64,000 nucleotides of DNA from Selaginella moellendorffii (lineage: Eukaryota; Streptophyta; Lycopodiopsida; Selaginellales; Selaginellaceae), in NCBI RefSeq assembly GCF_000143415.4, contig NW_003314261.1, positions 3,154,880-3,218,879 of the forward strand, read 5' to 3'. Made by a program: the position numbers and the translations under genes. Positions 51,549 through 62,000 of the stretch are shown here, in pieces; the first letter of the stretch is position 1, and every line of letters begins with the position of its first letter. The notes under the pieces were generated by a model. The model searched no databases. It was not told where the DNA came from and saw only the letters and a program-made list of their open reading frames with translations.

Positions 51549-51684
51549 TGTTAAGAGTGGCCCTGTGCCACGTGGAGAGACACGAGTCTTCACCGGTTCA
51601 CCATGTCACACATATGTACATTTTCCATTCCATATATGCTATGACGGATCTTGAGCACCATCACACGGTTTCACCTTTCGTTAG
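51549..51684 (+). repeat. Inner element 3' LTR
   Basis: 136 bp, TGTTAAGAG..CTTTCGTTAG, with one CACGTG core at 51569-51574. It is preceded by the purine tract AGTGGGAG at 51,541-51,548. Confidence 0.88.
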
Positions 51685-51690
51685 CCTCTT

Positions 51691-53728
51691 CCTCGTCACT
51701 ATCAAGAACCATAAACCGCTGACGGTTGACTGGAGGATCAAGAGCGCACCGGAGATTTCTGGTTGCATACGTCCGTGTTTCATCGAAGATCACATCACGA
51801 CTGTGGAAGATCTTGGACGAGGACAAACTGAAGAGCTTGTAGGCCTTCATGTGATCACTATAGCCGACTAGAACTGCCTTCACGCTGCAATCTTCAAGCT
51901 TGGTGCGATGCTTCCTTGGCACAAATGCATACGCTATGCATCCAAAAATTCGATGACTGAGATCCGGCTTTCTGCCATACCAACGCTCAAAATGGTGTCT
52001 CGTCGCTCACTGCTGATGTGATCTGACGGTTTCGCAGATAAGCTGCGACAGCAACGGCTTCACACCAAAGGACTTGGGCAAACCAGCATCTCGTAATAAG
52101 GAGCGAGCTGCTTCCTGGAGCGTTCGGTTGGCTCGCTCAGCTGTGCCATTTCGTTGCTGTGTATCTGGAACTGAATACTGCCTCTCAATCCCAGCTTCGT
52201 CACAATATTTGATAAAATCTTTTATTCTCCACCACCATCACTTCGAAATTTCCTGAGTTTCTTGTCGGTCTGCAACTCTGCTCGAGTTCTAAAAAGCTGG
52301 AACTCATTGATCACCTCAGATTTGCGAGCTAGAAACTTCACTGCGATCATCCTAGATTTTAGAGCTAGTCCACTCTGACGTATGTACGATGCCAGTACTT
52401 TCTCGAGAGAAGAAGCTCTATTTTGTGACCTTTGTTGACGATTATTCCGCCTTGAAAGGAAATCTGTGCTGCTTCGCGAGAACGCACGGCTCACAAAAGC
52501 TCAGCTTCTGAGAAGTGATGTGAAGACCGCCATCCATAAGTTGTTTAATATCCTGGTAATTCGTGTGACCAAGCCGGCGATGCCATGTCTGGAGGTCAAC
52601 CGCATGCTGAGGACCTGCCAAAAGAAGCTGCTCGCTAGGCTTGACTGGATACTCCACCTCTGCATTCAGCCGGTAAAGGCCAGCATAACGCCTCCCACTG
52701 GCTATAACTGACTCGCCTCGCATTATAGCGCACTGCGTCTTGGAAAAGAGAAGTTCCCAATCACCATCTGTGATTTTTCCAACGGAGAAGAGCGTCTTCT
52801 TGACACCAGGAACGTAGTAGACTCCACTGACCACTACAACCTGTCCTGTAGCAAGTCGAACCTTGATTGTTCCCACTCCACACACGCTGTGTGAGTAGTC
52901 ATTGCCGAGGTAAATTCGCTTCCCGTCTGGAACGTCGAGAAAAGGCTTTGGAGATGAGTCATATGTTGATTGGCTCCACTGTCAACCAGATCACCTCTGT
53001 TCTTGGAGTGTTGGGTGCAAGGGAATTTGACTCTGCTACAGCTTGAGCCATGAACAAGCTACCATCAGTGACAGCGTCTTGCTCTGCTCGTGCGTAATTG
53101 GCGACTTGCTTCCCCTTCCTAAATCCTGCGCAGTTTCCAGTGGCTGAGCTTAAACTCGTTCCGGTGAGGCTCCATAACAAGTACGGCTGTTTTGCCTTTG
53201 GAGGGTTGCGCATGTACGCTACCATTCAAACATAGCCAAATCGCGAGGGATTTCATCGAGAAACTGAGATCCTCCTAGCAGGGTTTCCAGTGCCAACATC
53301 TCGTTAACTACCTCATCAAAGGTTTTGGTGGGAGATTGAAGAGTGTCGATCTGCTTCGCTGTATCCTTCAAACGACTTGCATAATCTTGAATGGACTCAT
53401 CCTTCGCTGCCGAACTTGGTTTTCATCTATTAGATTGGTCTTGTTGGTTCGGCCAAGAACTGTCTTTAGTGCTTCCCAGTTCTCGTTGGCTGTCAGGGAT
53501 GTGTCAAGGTGCGCGTCCAAGGATTCCAAGAGCTCGAGTGTTTTGTCTGTTCCACTCTTTCTCGGCTGCAACCTCTGTCGCTGCTGGACATGCCTCTGTC
53601 CCAGAGACTATATCCCAAAGGTTCTTCTCCATGAAGAAAAACTGCACCTGAGTTCGCCATCCATGGAAATCTCTGCCATCAAAAACTTCCAAAACGTCTT
53701 TGTCTGAATCCATCCAAGAAAAACTAGT
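51691..53728 (-). pseudogene. Outer copia gag / protease / integrase half
   Basis: From high to low coordinates on the minus strand: gag ('VFDGRDFHGWRTQVQFFFMEKNLWDIV', seen as short blocks), a Ser/Gly-poor spacer, the pre-integrase region ('GVGTIKVRLATGQVVVVSGV', 'KTLFSVGKITD'), 'WHRRLGHTNYQDIKQLMDGG' with FCEPCVLAKQ, then 'KKLRKFRSDGGGE' and the integrase C-terminus 'KAVLVGYSDHMKAYKLFSLSSSKIFHSRDVIFDE'. Frames change at least five times. The reading stops at the inner element's target duplication and resumes at 47,182. Confidence 0.85.
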
Positions 53729-53740
53729 GCTCCGATACCA
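53729..53740 (-). other. Primer-binding site (initiator Met tRNA type), outer element
   Basis: On the minus strand TGGTATCGGAGC follows the 5' LTR directly. It is the same 12 bases as in the inner element, including the same single difference from the usual plant copia site. Confidence 0.9.
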
Positions 53741-53857
53741 TGATAAGGATGAACAGGGTCTTGTTCATCACAAGAGGCTACAAAGGAAAACACACCCTAC
53801 TCTCACAGCGCCTTTAGAGAACTCTGGAGAATATGCTATGCCAGCATATTCGTATCA
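53741..53857 (-). repeat. Outer element 5' LTR
   Basis: 117 bp. On the minus strand it begins TGATACGAATATGC and ends CATCCTTATCA. AGTTC follows at 53,858-53,862 on the plus strand, matching the left flank. Confidence 0.92.
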
Positions 53858-53929
53858 AGTTCATCCTCTGAAAGGCCGAAGCCCATCTACGTGAAAATCG
53901 GGTTTTTTGCACTCTTCTTTCTTTCCTAT

Positions 53930-54639
53930 TAGGCAGAAACAAGTAATGTTGTTCTTGCCACATAGACTAGTTGATAGTTCCATTTTATGGGGTTGGCTAT
54001 GGAACCCCTCTCCCTGAAAAGATGATGGACTTGAAGATGGTTTGAAGAAGTTAGAACTCGTTGCTATACCTTAGTACAGGTTCTACTTAAAAGGATTTCT
54101 TCTATGCTACTTCAGGATGAAGGGGAGCCCGACTTTGCCCGAGAATTCCAAAGCGAACTTTTGATGTATGTGCGCCTTCTCGCTTAACTTTTTTCTAAGA
54201 TGCATAGGAGCACGGTCATTCAGAAGCCTCACTGGGACCTGGGTAAGAAAGTTCAGGATGCCAGGATGCAAGGAAAACTTCTCTAGAGGGGGATGCTCTT
54301 GTTGATGACGAGCCATCAAGCTTTCTCGGGTTTCTCATCTTTGTTTAGATGCCGGAGGTACTTTTGTTTATATTGCATTGAGCCTTTAAGCAGGGAAAGC
54401 TTTGCCTGCGAGCAGGAGCACCGAGACCGCTGCTTGCTGGCTCTCGCTGTTTTCTAGCCGTCTGATGCAAGTAAGCTAAGTGAAACCTCTAGTCATTCTC
54501 AAAAACTCAAGCTAACTTAAAGGGTTTCAGATAATGAAAATCCGCCGTCGACTTACAGAGCAACTTGAGCGGCGGCGAGATTGTCCTGGGCCGCAAACTT
54601 TCCATGCGCCAGGATTATTAAGGCAAGCTTTTTCCATTG
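53930..54639 (+). pseudogene. Truncated copy of the PH-LRR gene
   Basis: Matches the gene at 40.07 kb from the donor of its exon 4 (CAAGTAAYGTTGTTCTTGCC) through exons 5-8, then jumps from just after exon 8 (GATGCAAGTAAGC) to exon 15 (CAGATAATGAAAATC), so exons 9-14 with all but the last LRR sequence are deleted. Small indels and stops (for example CATCTTTGTTTAG) break the frame. It ends where lectin copy 2 begins, keeping the tail-to-tail order of the original pair. Confidence 0.88.
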
Positions 54640-55641
54640 TCATCTGGGAGGAACACGCCAGAGCTCGCGTTGGTTGTCTGTCTCCCACACCACAATGTAG
54701 CCGTCGTCCTCCACCGAGAGCCCGGCCGTTCTAACACAATTCGGCTGTGGCTTGCAGTAGACGTTGAATGCGAAGGCAAACTGCGGCTTTCTTCCCCAAT
54801 TATCCACAATAACCATATTGGAATCGACTTGGAGGCTGATGGAACACGATGCACGCCGGTTCTTCATGACCCTCCCGCTGTTCCACACCTCCCTCTTGCC
54901 ATCAAGGCCATCACGCCACTCGTAGAGGACGAAGTAACAGTCGCTCCTGATCAAGGCCTTGAACTTCTGGTTTTTCGACTCCAAGATGTACGGACCCATG
55001 AAGAAGGAGCCGACGGATCCATGCCCGCTGATCATGCTCGTCGCAAAAGGCCAGCAGTCCTCCACGGCGAGGTCCGGATCGCCAGGCACGGCGTCCCGGC
55101 GGAGCAAAGAGAAAGCTGACTCGTTCCAAAGATCATGGCCATCCAAGCTCGAGTTGTCCGTGGTTTCAACGCTCCAAAGCTCCTCTTTGTCCGGCTGTCC
55201 CTCCCAAGAGATGTAATCAATGGCAAAGAGCTTGGAGAAGACGATCATGGATCCATACCCGTGAGCTTGGGACTCGGTGTAGATGGTGCTGAAAATCTCC
55301 CAGTATGCTTGCTGCAAGGTTTGGGTGGACAAGATCATGGACTTATCGGGCGAGATGGAACACAAGGTGTAAATCCTGGAGGGGGCGATGCTGAAGAACC
55401 AGAGGCGTATCGAGGCTTTGATCCTGTCCGTGACCATGAACGTATAGCTGAAGCTCCTGCCTGAGCTGTATGAGGAGTAGTAGGAGAGCTGTTTGATGCG
55501 ATTGGAGATGGCATTTGTAATCCTCCTGGCTTCGAACTGGGAGAAGCGTCCCACATGCCTGCTCTCCCGGGTCGTCACGCTAAAACCAGGCCAAGGTTGC
55601 AGGAAGAACAGTAAGATGACAAGGGAGGCCACCTTGATCAT
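54640..55641 (-). CDS. Secreted lectin-like protein with bulb-type lectin C-terminus, copy 2
   Basis: 333 residues from the ATG at 55641, the same length as copy 1 and differing at only a few per cent of positions by eye (for example QLSYYSS for QLSYDSS, PSRIYTL for PSRVYSL). The frame is open 41 codons further upstream, but that part corresponds to copy 1's non-coding GA-rich leader, so the shared start is preferred. Signal peptide, the unassigned N-terminal domain and the lectin-like half are all intact. A frame kept open and close in sequence after the duplication suggests it is still under selection or is young. Expression is unknown. Confidence 0.8.
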   Translation of the reverse strand: MIKVASLVILLFFLQPWPGFSVTTRESRHVGRFSQFEARRITNAISNRIKQLSYYSSYSSGRSFSYTFMVTDRIKASIRLWFFSIAPSRIYTLCSISPDKSMILSTQTLQQAYWEIFSTIYTESQAHGYGSMIVFSKLFAIDYISWEGQPDKEELWSVETTDNSSLDGHDLWNESAFSLLRRDAVPGDPDLAVEDCWPFATSMISGHGSVGSFFMGPYILESKNQKFKALIRSDCYFVLYEWRDGLDGKREVWNSGRVMKNRRASCSISLQVDSNMVIVDNWGRKPQFAFAFNVYCKPQPNCVRTAGLSVEDDGYIVVWETDNQRELWRVPPR

Positions 55642-57769
55642 GGCGTGCCTAGAGAGAGAGAGAGAGAGAGCCACTTGTGGAGAAGGGTTATAAGACGAAG
55701 ATTGGCAGCTGGGTAGAATGTTGTTATTGTCTAAAAAGCTTGATTTATATGAGGAAGGCGCCAAAGCGTCTCATCGCCCATATCACAACGTAGCCATCGT
55801 CTTTTTCTCGCAAATGCCTGCTGTCCTCGCGCAATCACGCTTGGTGCTTGAGTGGTTGCTGCCATTCTCACGATGAGGATGATCATGGAAGCATAGACAC
55901 ATCACTGTGAGCTCCGTCAGCCAGAGAAATAGTGCGAGCCACATAATATCTTCGACTTTGTCCTCATCTGAACTTAGTTTTCAAATGAAATAAATTTTTT
56001 TATTGTTCTTGTGTTTAAAGTCAGCAAGAACTCATGCAAAACGAAAAATCTGACATATTCATGCGAAAGGTTACCCAAGTAACGTCACACGCGCGAATAG
56101 CTCCTTAATTTCGAGCATAGCAGTTCGTCAAAGAATATTCTTCCAGGGGGTTTTTTAGTCTAGTTAAGATTGACCGCCTAATCTTTAGAAGAGTCGGCAC
56201 GTAAAAATTGTATTTAACCTATCCTTTCATATTTAAAGGTTACATAGATGTTGTCAATGATCGTCTTCGTTCTAACTAGCTGCTGTTCAGGTGTGTCACC
56301 TCCTATCCAACAGTTCCAATTGGCCAGAGTAGCCCACAAAGTTCGGCAACCAGCCAATGGCAACCCAGGCTGTGCCGCACTCCCATTGGCCGAGAGCAAA
56401 CATTAGGGAAATATATCCCATGTAATCTGGAACTCCCTGGGGTTGGGAAACCACTCTGTACATGTTACGGATATATGGGATGAGAGATCTTGAGCTCCAC
56501 TACATAGTTTTCCCTTTCAGTAGAGACCAAGGTTTCATGAAGAACATTACTAACATCAGAAGTTATGCCACCTTGATCATGAATCCATAAACAAAAAGAT
56601 CGAGACAAAGAACCTCGTTTGTTTACTAACATAGAATAGAGTCCATACTCAGTTGGGTACAAATGGACTGTAAACACAATCTTATTGGGATATCACGTTA
56701 ATAGTTCTAAAGCTTTCAAAATGCTTGATTAAGATGGGAGCAACATGACATTACCCTAGCTTGAACAGTTGGAAGCGAGCAATGTGCTCCCACAATAAGA
56801 AGAAGAAGAAAAGGTTGTATGCCTGAAACAAATCATATGTGGTTTACAATACTTGTCCAAAAGTGAAGACATTTCTCCCAATATATAATGGCCTAAGGAC
56901 AGCTGCCTCTGCCGTGGAAGATGATGGTACATATGCCATCTTAATTGTGAATAATGCCATCACCATCTTCTTGCTTTCCAGATAACAGATTCCAAAGAGC
57001 TTGGACCTTGAATGTACAGATGAAAACTACACCATAAGGAAATTGAGTAGAAATGCATTGAAATAGACATGTCGTGCACTATTCTGAACCACAGGAATAT
57101 TCTAAAAATATTTGATAGCCTAACCATTAATGCTCACACTCCAAATCGCATCCAACAGTTGCTAGGGCTCTAGTTCTTGACACGGTGAAAGTTTCTAACA
57201 TTGCTGCTGTTTCAATCAAGATTGGGAGCAGCACATTCATTTAGGGATGACAAAAGAGTGGGATATAGATCCTGACGAGGATAATAGCCATGATGAAGAG
57301 GAAAAGACTTAATGTTGTTGCAGCTAAATTTTTTAGGTTTAGAATAACATTAGATTTCGTCAAATCTTATTAAGGATATTAAATATTTTATCAATTTCAT
57401 TAAGGATTTCCTGTTTCACATGAACCCCTAAAGATTGAATTAATCTTGTATTTGTGTAAGCATGCCAATAATTATAATATCAAAATGTTTATAACATATA
57501 AAAGGTTAATTGTTGGTTGGAGTTATGGGACAATTATTAATTTCACAACTTTTGTGAGGACAAAGTGAAGATTAGTTTTTTCTGACAAATCCTATGAATT
57601 ATACTTCTTCATGGTGGAAGAATTACATCAAAACTAATTTAAAGCCAACTTCTTGGAGTGATATAACAAAAGATTTCTGTGCTTCTTTTTTCAAAAAGCT
57701 TGAAGTTTATAGGCAGCATTCGTTCACAGTAGAAGTCCAAGAGGGTGAGTACCACAAGAACATTGAGTG
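55642..57769. other. Intergenic, increasingly AT-rich; no gene recognised
   Basis: The first 200 bp match the upstream flank of lectin copy 1 in pieces. Beyond about 55,950 the DNA becomes AT-rich with no domain-bearing frame. The open frame at 57,594 has no recognisable product until it meets P450-derived sequence. No RNA gene, LTR or inverted repeat was noticed. Confidence 0.5.
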
Positions 57770-57789
57770 CATGTGCTCCATCTTCACGG

Positions 57790-58762
57790 CCTGGTCACCT
57801 CTTCATGGCCAGAAGGGTCAACTCGTTCACCAAAATCATCCGGGACGAGCTTTGCCAAGGCTTCCAATCAGCTAGTGGCATTGGAAGGCAAGCTGAGACC
57901 AATGAGCTTTAATCCTCATGAACAAGACTTACTTTGGATCCAAGGCTTCCAGCGATGAGCCCCAGGCGTGGGAATTTGTGGAGCTGATTGACGAGGTGCT
58001 AGAGGCATCCGGGGCGTTCTCCATAGCTGATTACTCCCCAGTGTGGAGCATAACCCACTGTAGAAGAGCTCACAGCAAGATGGATGCGTTCTTGGTCCAA
58101 GTTTGAACGAGCAGAGACCGGTTCCCGATTTTGTGGAGATGACGAAGGCATAAGTGACCCAGTACCTCAAAGCTTTGCTCATGGTAAGCTCAGAACTCTT
58201 GATTTGATCTAAGCTTTTCTCAGTGCTTCTCTTACTAGGATTTACTTCCAAGACATCGTCAACCATGATTGAATGGGCTATGGCCGAACTTCTTCACAAC
58301 CCCGAGTGGATGGAGAAACTTTAGCAAGAGATTGAAAGCGTGGTTGGGAGAGATCGAATGGTGGAGGAATCGGACTTGGCGAAGCTGGAACTTGTCAACG
58401 CTGTTATCAAGGAGACATTTCGTCTTCATCCCCTGATCCCGCACACGTCCCCGGAGCCTCGAATAGTGGCCGGCTTTGAGATTCCAGCAAAGGCGACCGT
58501 GGTCATCAAAGCATACGCGATTGGAAGGGACTCCCAGGCTTGGCCGAATGATCCGGGCAAGTTGAGGCCTGGGAGATTTGTTGGTAGCAATATCAACGTC
58601 TATGGCCATGACTTTGAGTTGCTTCCGTTTGGATCAGGAAAGCGAGGTTGTCCTGGGCTTCCTCTTGGGGTGCTCTCAAACTTGATCCAGAGATTTGACA
58701 GTGGCCCTGGATTTATTAATACTGCTGTTATCACTCAAAGTGTGAATCTCTGGATGTTATAA
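57790..58762 (+). pseudogene. Cytochrome P450 pseudogene
   Basis: Starts within the protein at 'ARRVNSFTKIIRDEL' (compare 'ARRVTSFTHVIRDEL' in the intact P450), meets stops at about 57,910 and 57,916, restarts in another frame with 'YFGSKASSDE', 'ELIDEVLEASGAFSIADY', and breaks again before the conserved intron (GTAAGC..TAG, about 58,181-58,239). In exon 2 the oxygen-binding motif is lost (only '..SKTSSTMIEWAMAELLHN' remains) and TAG at about 58,323 follows 'MEKL'. From 58,340 'GRDRMVEESDLAKLE', 'KETFRLHP' and the haem loop FGSGKRGCPG are intact. Retention of the intron shows it arose by DNA duplication. Confidence 0.88.
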
Positions 58763-58882
58763 ACTTGGAAGTTTATCGGTGATTTGATTTAGCAACTAGA
58801 AGCAAGACGCGAAAACATCGCTATCTTGGAAGATTACTTAGATTTGTCACCTTTTCTTGATGTTGGATTATACACACACATC

Positions 58883-58910
58883 AAAAAAAAAAAAAAAAAA
58901 AAAAAAAAAA
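58883..58910. repeat. Poly-A run (28 A)
   Basis: Uninterrupted A28 about 120 bp downstream of the P450 pseudogene. No target duplication or retrocopy adjoins it on either side. Confidence 0.9.
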
Positions 58911-59044
58911 CACAAAAGGAAGGAAGAAACAGTTTCCTCGCCCTGCACTGCCTTCCTGCAAAGAATTTCGCTCCCCCGCCTTGTTCGATTATCTAGTTGC
59001 CTATACCCCATTCCAAACTTCGCGAACGATCGGAGAAGTAGAAG

Positions 59045-62000
59045 TTACACTTGGAGGAGCTCGCGGGACTGCCACACGAACGCTGGCTTTATCAGCCTCT
59101 CCACCTCTTCCTCCGACATATCGTTGAACCATAAGAGGCCATCCTCTCGCACCCGAGGCTTCCGTGAGTCCCCGGAGTCTGTATCCCTCTCTACGCCGTC
59201 CAGACTAATCCCTTCCAAACTGATGAACTCCACCCCTGCGTCTATGTTCCCGGGCACGTCTTGAGACGACGATCCCATTGCCAGCGGGCGAGGGGGTATT
59301 TCCGAGCCAACAAAGTAGCGCCGCTTCTTCTCGCCCTTGGTGCTTGCTTTGGTGCTTACCTCTCTGGTGCGCTCCTTCTTGTTGGGATGGTGGAGCTTGC
59401 ATGCTGCTCTCTCCGGGCACTCTCCGGTGGCAGCGTAGGCGGGGCACACGTACGTGTGTTTCTTGTTGCACTGGAAGCAAAAGTAAGAGCCAGAGTTAAA
59501 CTTCAATCGGGGAAAAATAGAGACGACCTGATCACCGCTCGCGCAGTACCCTTTTAGAAAGCCTTCGCAGACTGGAGCATCTGGATTCACATTCACGTGC
59601 CGATAGGGGCATTCCTCGTTTATGCACAAGCCTGCACGTCCAGTCATGAAGAAGAAGAAGAAAAAGAAACAAAACCCTGGCCAACCTTGTAGAAAGAAAG
59701 AGCAGTCTGGCATCCTCTCCGGTAAGACCTGTACGAACAACCATTCTTTCCGACAAGCACATCAAGCGCAGAGCGTACCTTGTGTGTCAAGAGACAGCTT
59801 ACGTTCGAACAGGAACCTTTCAAGAATTTGGTACACACCGCCACCTTACCAGCGTCGTGAATGTAGGGGCATTTTCCATCTCCCTTCTTGCACTTGCCAA
59901 ATCTTGTAAAGAACTGGCAGTACTGCTGCTTCTTGATGACACGGGACCTGATATTATGTAGACTCCATCTGACTTTCTCGCTTGCCAACGCCCTGCTCGA
60001 AGCCTTTGGATCCCGCACAAGCTGGTTGCCATTTCCCATTCTCACGTAGCTGCTTACAGCGGAAAGTGAGAAACCACCGAAACAGGCTGACCACATCAAC
60101 TTACACTGCACCTCCAATCGATGCACGCCTTGGAGTCAACAAGCCCCAAGCGCCAGTTGATGAACTCGAGACATTAGAGTTTTCAGACGACTCTGCAAGG
60201 CCATATTTCGTCAGACACGCTTAGATGACCGAGAATACAAAAGCACCTTGTATCCGCTGCAGTGTTCGTTTCGACGGGTCCATCTTGTATCGTACAAGCC
60301 CGACCAGGACAATGCGCTCGCCTGTGGATTACAAACGATATATATCGATGGAAGAACCAGTATCAACTTACGTGATGTTCCAGCTTTGACGCCTCCTTTA
60401 TCAGTTTTCTTCCGGCAATGTTTCTCCAAAGCTGCCACCGCCTTCGTAGCGTCCTGTGTATTACAGCTTCATGTAACATGATTACCTTGCATGCATACCT
60501 GGTTTGCTTGCCGAGAGCGTTTCTCGAGTGACTTTGTCCATTTAAGACTGGCACCGTCAACGCTACGAACACCAGATCTATGCAGCGAAAAGCCATTTGC
60601 AGAGCGAGTATATAAAGGCTGTGACGTCCGTAATACCCGAAGCTTTTCGCTGCCATTTCAAACTATGTATCTGACAAACAAGATGGCATAAGAGTTCAGG
60701 AAAGCTTACCTTATAAGCGATAGCAACGAGCCTTTCTTCCCTTTAGGAAGAACCTCCAGCCTACGCGTTCGGACTCTTCTATAAAGCCGTTTCTTCCAAG
60801 GCATTAAGTGTGGTGCTTTGTGGGTATCACTCGGCGTCCACACCCAAGAAGACGAATTCTTCTTCAACCGCAAAGCTGCCAAGGAGAAAACATTAGAAAA
60901 TGCAGAACTTGGTAAGGGTCATCACCTTTTCCTAGCTTGGTTTTCATCACCGGCAGATCTTCAGAGCTCTGTTCTCGCTTGCGAGAACTTTCTGTATTTC
61001 GAACTAGCTGATTGGTTTTCCGTTTGACGTACACGTCCGGTTTACAGTGGTCGTGTTCCCCAGATGGTGAAACCACAAGCGGACTGGTCTTGGAGCGTAT
61101 CGTGCCGCTATTTTCACCAGGAACGCTGTTCTGCTTGTCGAGCTCCCCAACACCCGAAGAGTTTTTTGACGAGTCTAGAGCTGTACTACTGGGTACTTCA
61201 GGATCGAGATCGATAATTTCTACTGGAGCTTTCGACGAATCCAACGTAGCATTTGCTTTACCCTGTTGGTTTTGATCCCCAGAAGATAATGGACCCGCTG
61301 CCAAGATTGGTGACTTCCGCACAGTCGGTTTCTTCATCACGGCAGTTCGTAAAGGAGATCCCGTGTACTTGGGCAAGACCGGCGATGTTCTGACCAGGCT
61401 GTTGCCTTTCCGAACATAAGATGGCGCAGTGCTTAACGTAGACGCTTCACCGGACTTGCCCGCGGTAAACACGTTCGAAAGCTTCGAGGTTCCTGGAGCG
61501 TTCCCATCTCTATGCCATGTCTTCGACGTAGCCGTAGTTCGCGGCTTGAAAGCCACAGGCATGGACGGGTTCTTCCTTATACTTAATACAGCCTGCTTCG
61601 AGCCATGCTTGCGCTCGTCGGAAGAAGACATAACCTTCTGTGAATGGTCGACTAACGCTTGAATTGTGCTCGCCGCTGGTGCAGTAGTGTGCTGCTCCTC
61701 CCGGGCAGCACGCTCAGGTACCTGCGCTAATTCTAACGATGTCGGTTTCTCAGTTCCGTCCGCTAATACTAACGAAGTTCCCAGTACGCTATCTACGTGT
61801 TCCCCATTCTCTACCACTGCCGCTACCGGAATATCAACATCAGCTTCCTTCGCTTGTCCGTTTTCCGTAACAGCTTCAAAGTGCTTGGCTTGGCGGGGTT
61901 CCAACGCCACAGCTGCTTGTTCCTGTGGCTCGGGATCAGTCGGAGCTTCCGTGGTATTCGCGAGCAAGGTTTTCTCTGGTATTTCCTTGAGCTTTTTCTG

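Larger units (their letters stand above)
47576..51654 (+). pseudogene. Inner copia gag-pol polyprotein, frameshifted and gapped
   Basis: Frame 47576-49540 encodes gag ('NWRFWKTKFESYMDERGLW'), a zinc knuckle CSHCNKKGHDEAQF in which the last Cys is replaced, protease with DSAAT where DSGAS/T is usual, and integrase ('LWHARLGH', first Cys of the CxxC pair replaced, then 'HTDVCGPM', 'SFIDDYSRR', 'SDGGGEF', 'TPQQNGVAERKNRT'). A frameshift near 49,520 moves coding to the frame 49518-50573 with 'FVGYSLDHKAYRLW' and RT ('YKARLVAKG', 'AFLYGALEEEIYMAQPEGF'). The YVDD region is lost at the N gap. From 50,905 'DISFAVSKVSQFL', RNase H 'GYCDADFGGDC' and 'STEAEYLAASQATKE' follow; the frame runs on into the 3' LTR. 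Not functional as assembled. Confidence 0.88.
47188..51684 (+). mobile_element. Inner Ty1/copia retrotransposon (plus), nested in the outer element
   Basis: Left LTR 47188-47304, primer-binding site 47306-47317, gag-pol 47576 to about 51530, polypurine tract about 51541-51548, right LTR 51549-51684. It lies inside the integrase-RT linker of the older minus-strand copia element, with a 5-bp target duplication. The internal part carries a frameshift near 49,520 and a 288-bp run of N. LTRs differ by two indels, so the insertion is not very recent. Confidence 0.92.
45270..53857 (-). mobile_element. Outer Ty1/copia retrotransposon (minus), degraded, split by a younger element
   Basis: Bounded by LTRs at 45270-45406 and 53741-53857 that begin TG and end CA when read on the minus strand, and flanked by a perfect 5-bp AGTTC duplication. 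Read on the minus strand, 5' LTR, primer-binding site, gag, protease, integrase, reverse transcriptase and RNase H follow in copia order. A second copia element in the opposite orientation (47188-51684) interrupts it between integrase and reverse transcriptase. Without that insert it would be about 4.1 kb. Many frameshifts and stops show it is inactive. Confidence 0.92.

Noticed and set aside
55642-55764. 41-codon N-terminal extension of lectin copy 2
   Set aside because: Falls in the GA-rich leader, which in copy 1 is not open; the shared ATG opens a proper signal peptide.
57594-57790. Open frame leading into the P450 pseudogene
   Set aside because: No recognised domain; the later part is P450 sequence in the wrong frame.
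58883-58910. Poly-A run taken as the tail of a processed retrocopy
   Set aside because: The neighbouring P450 pseudogene keeps its intron and no target duplication flanks the run.
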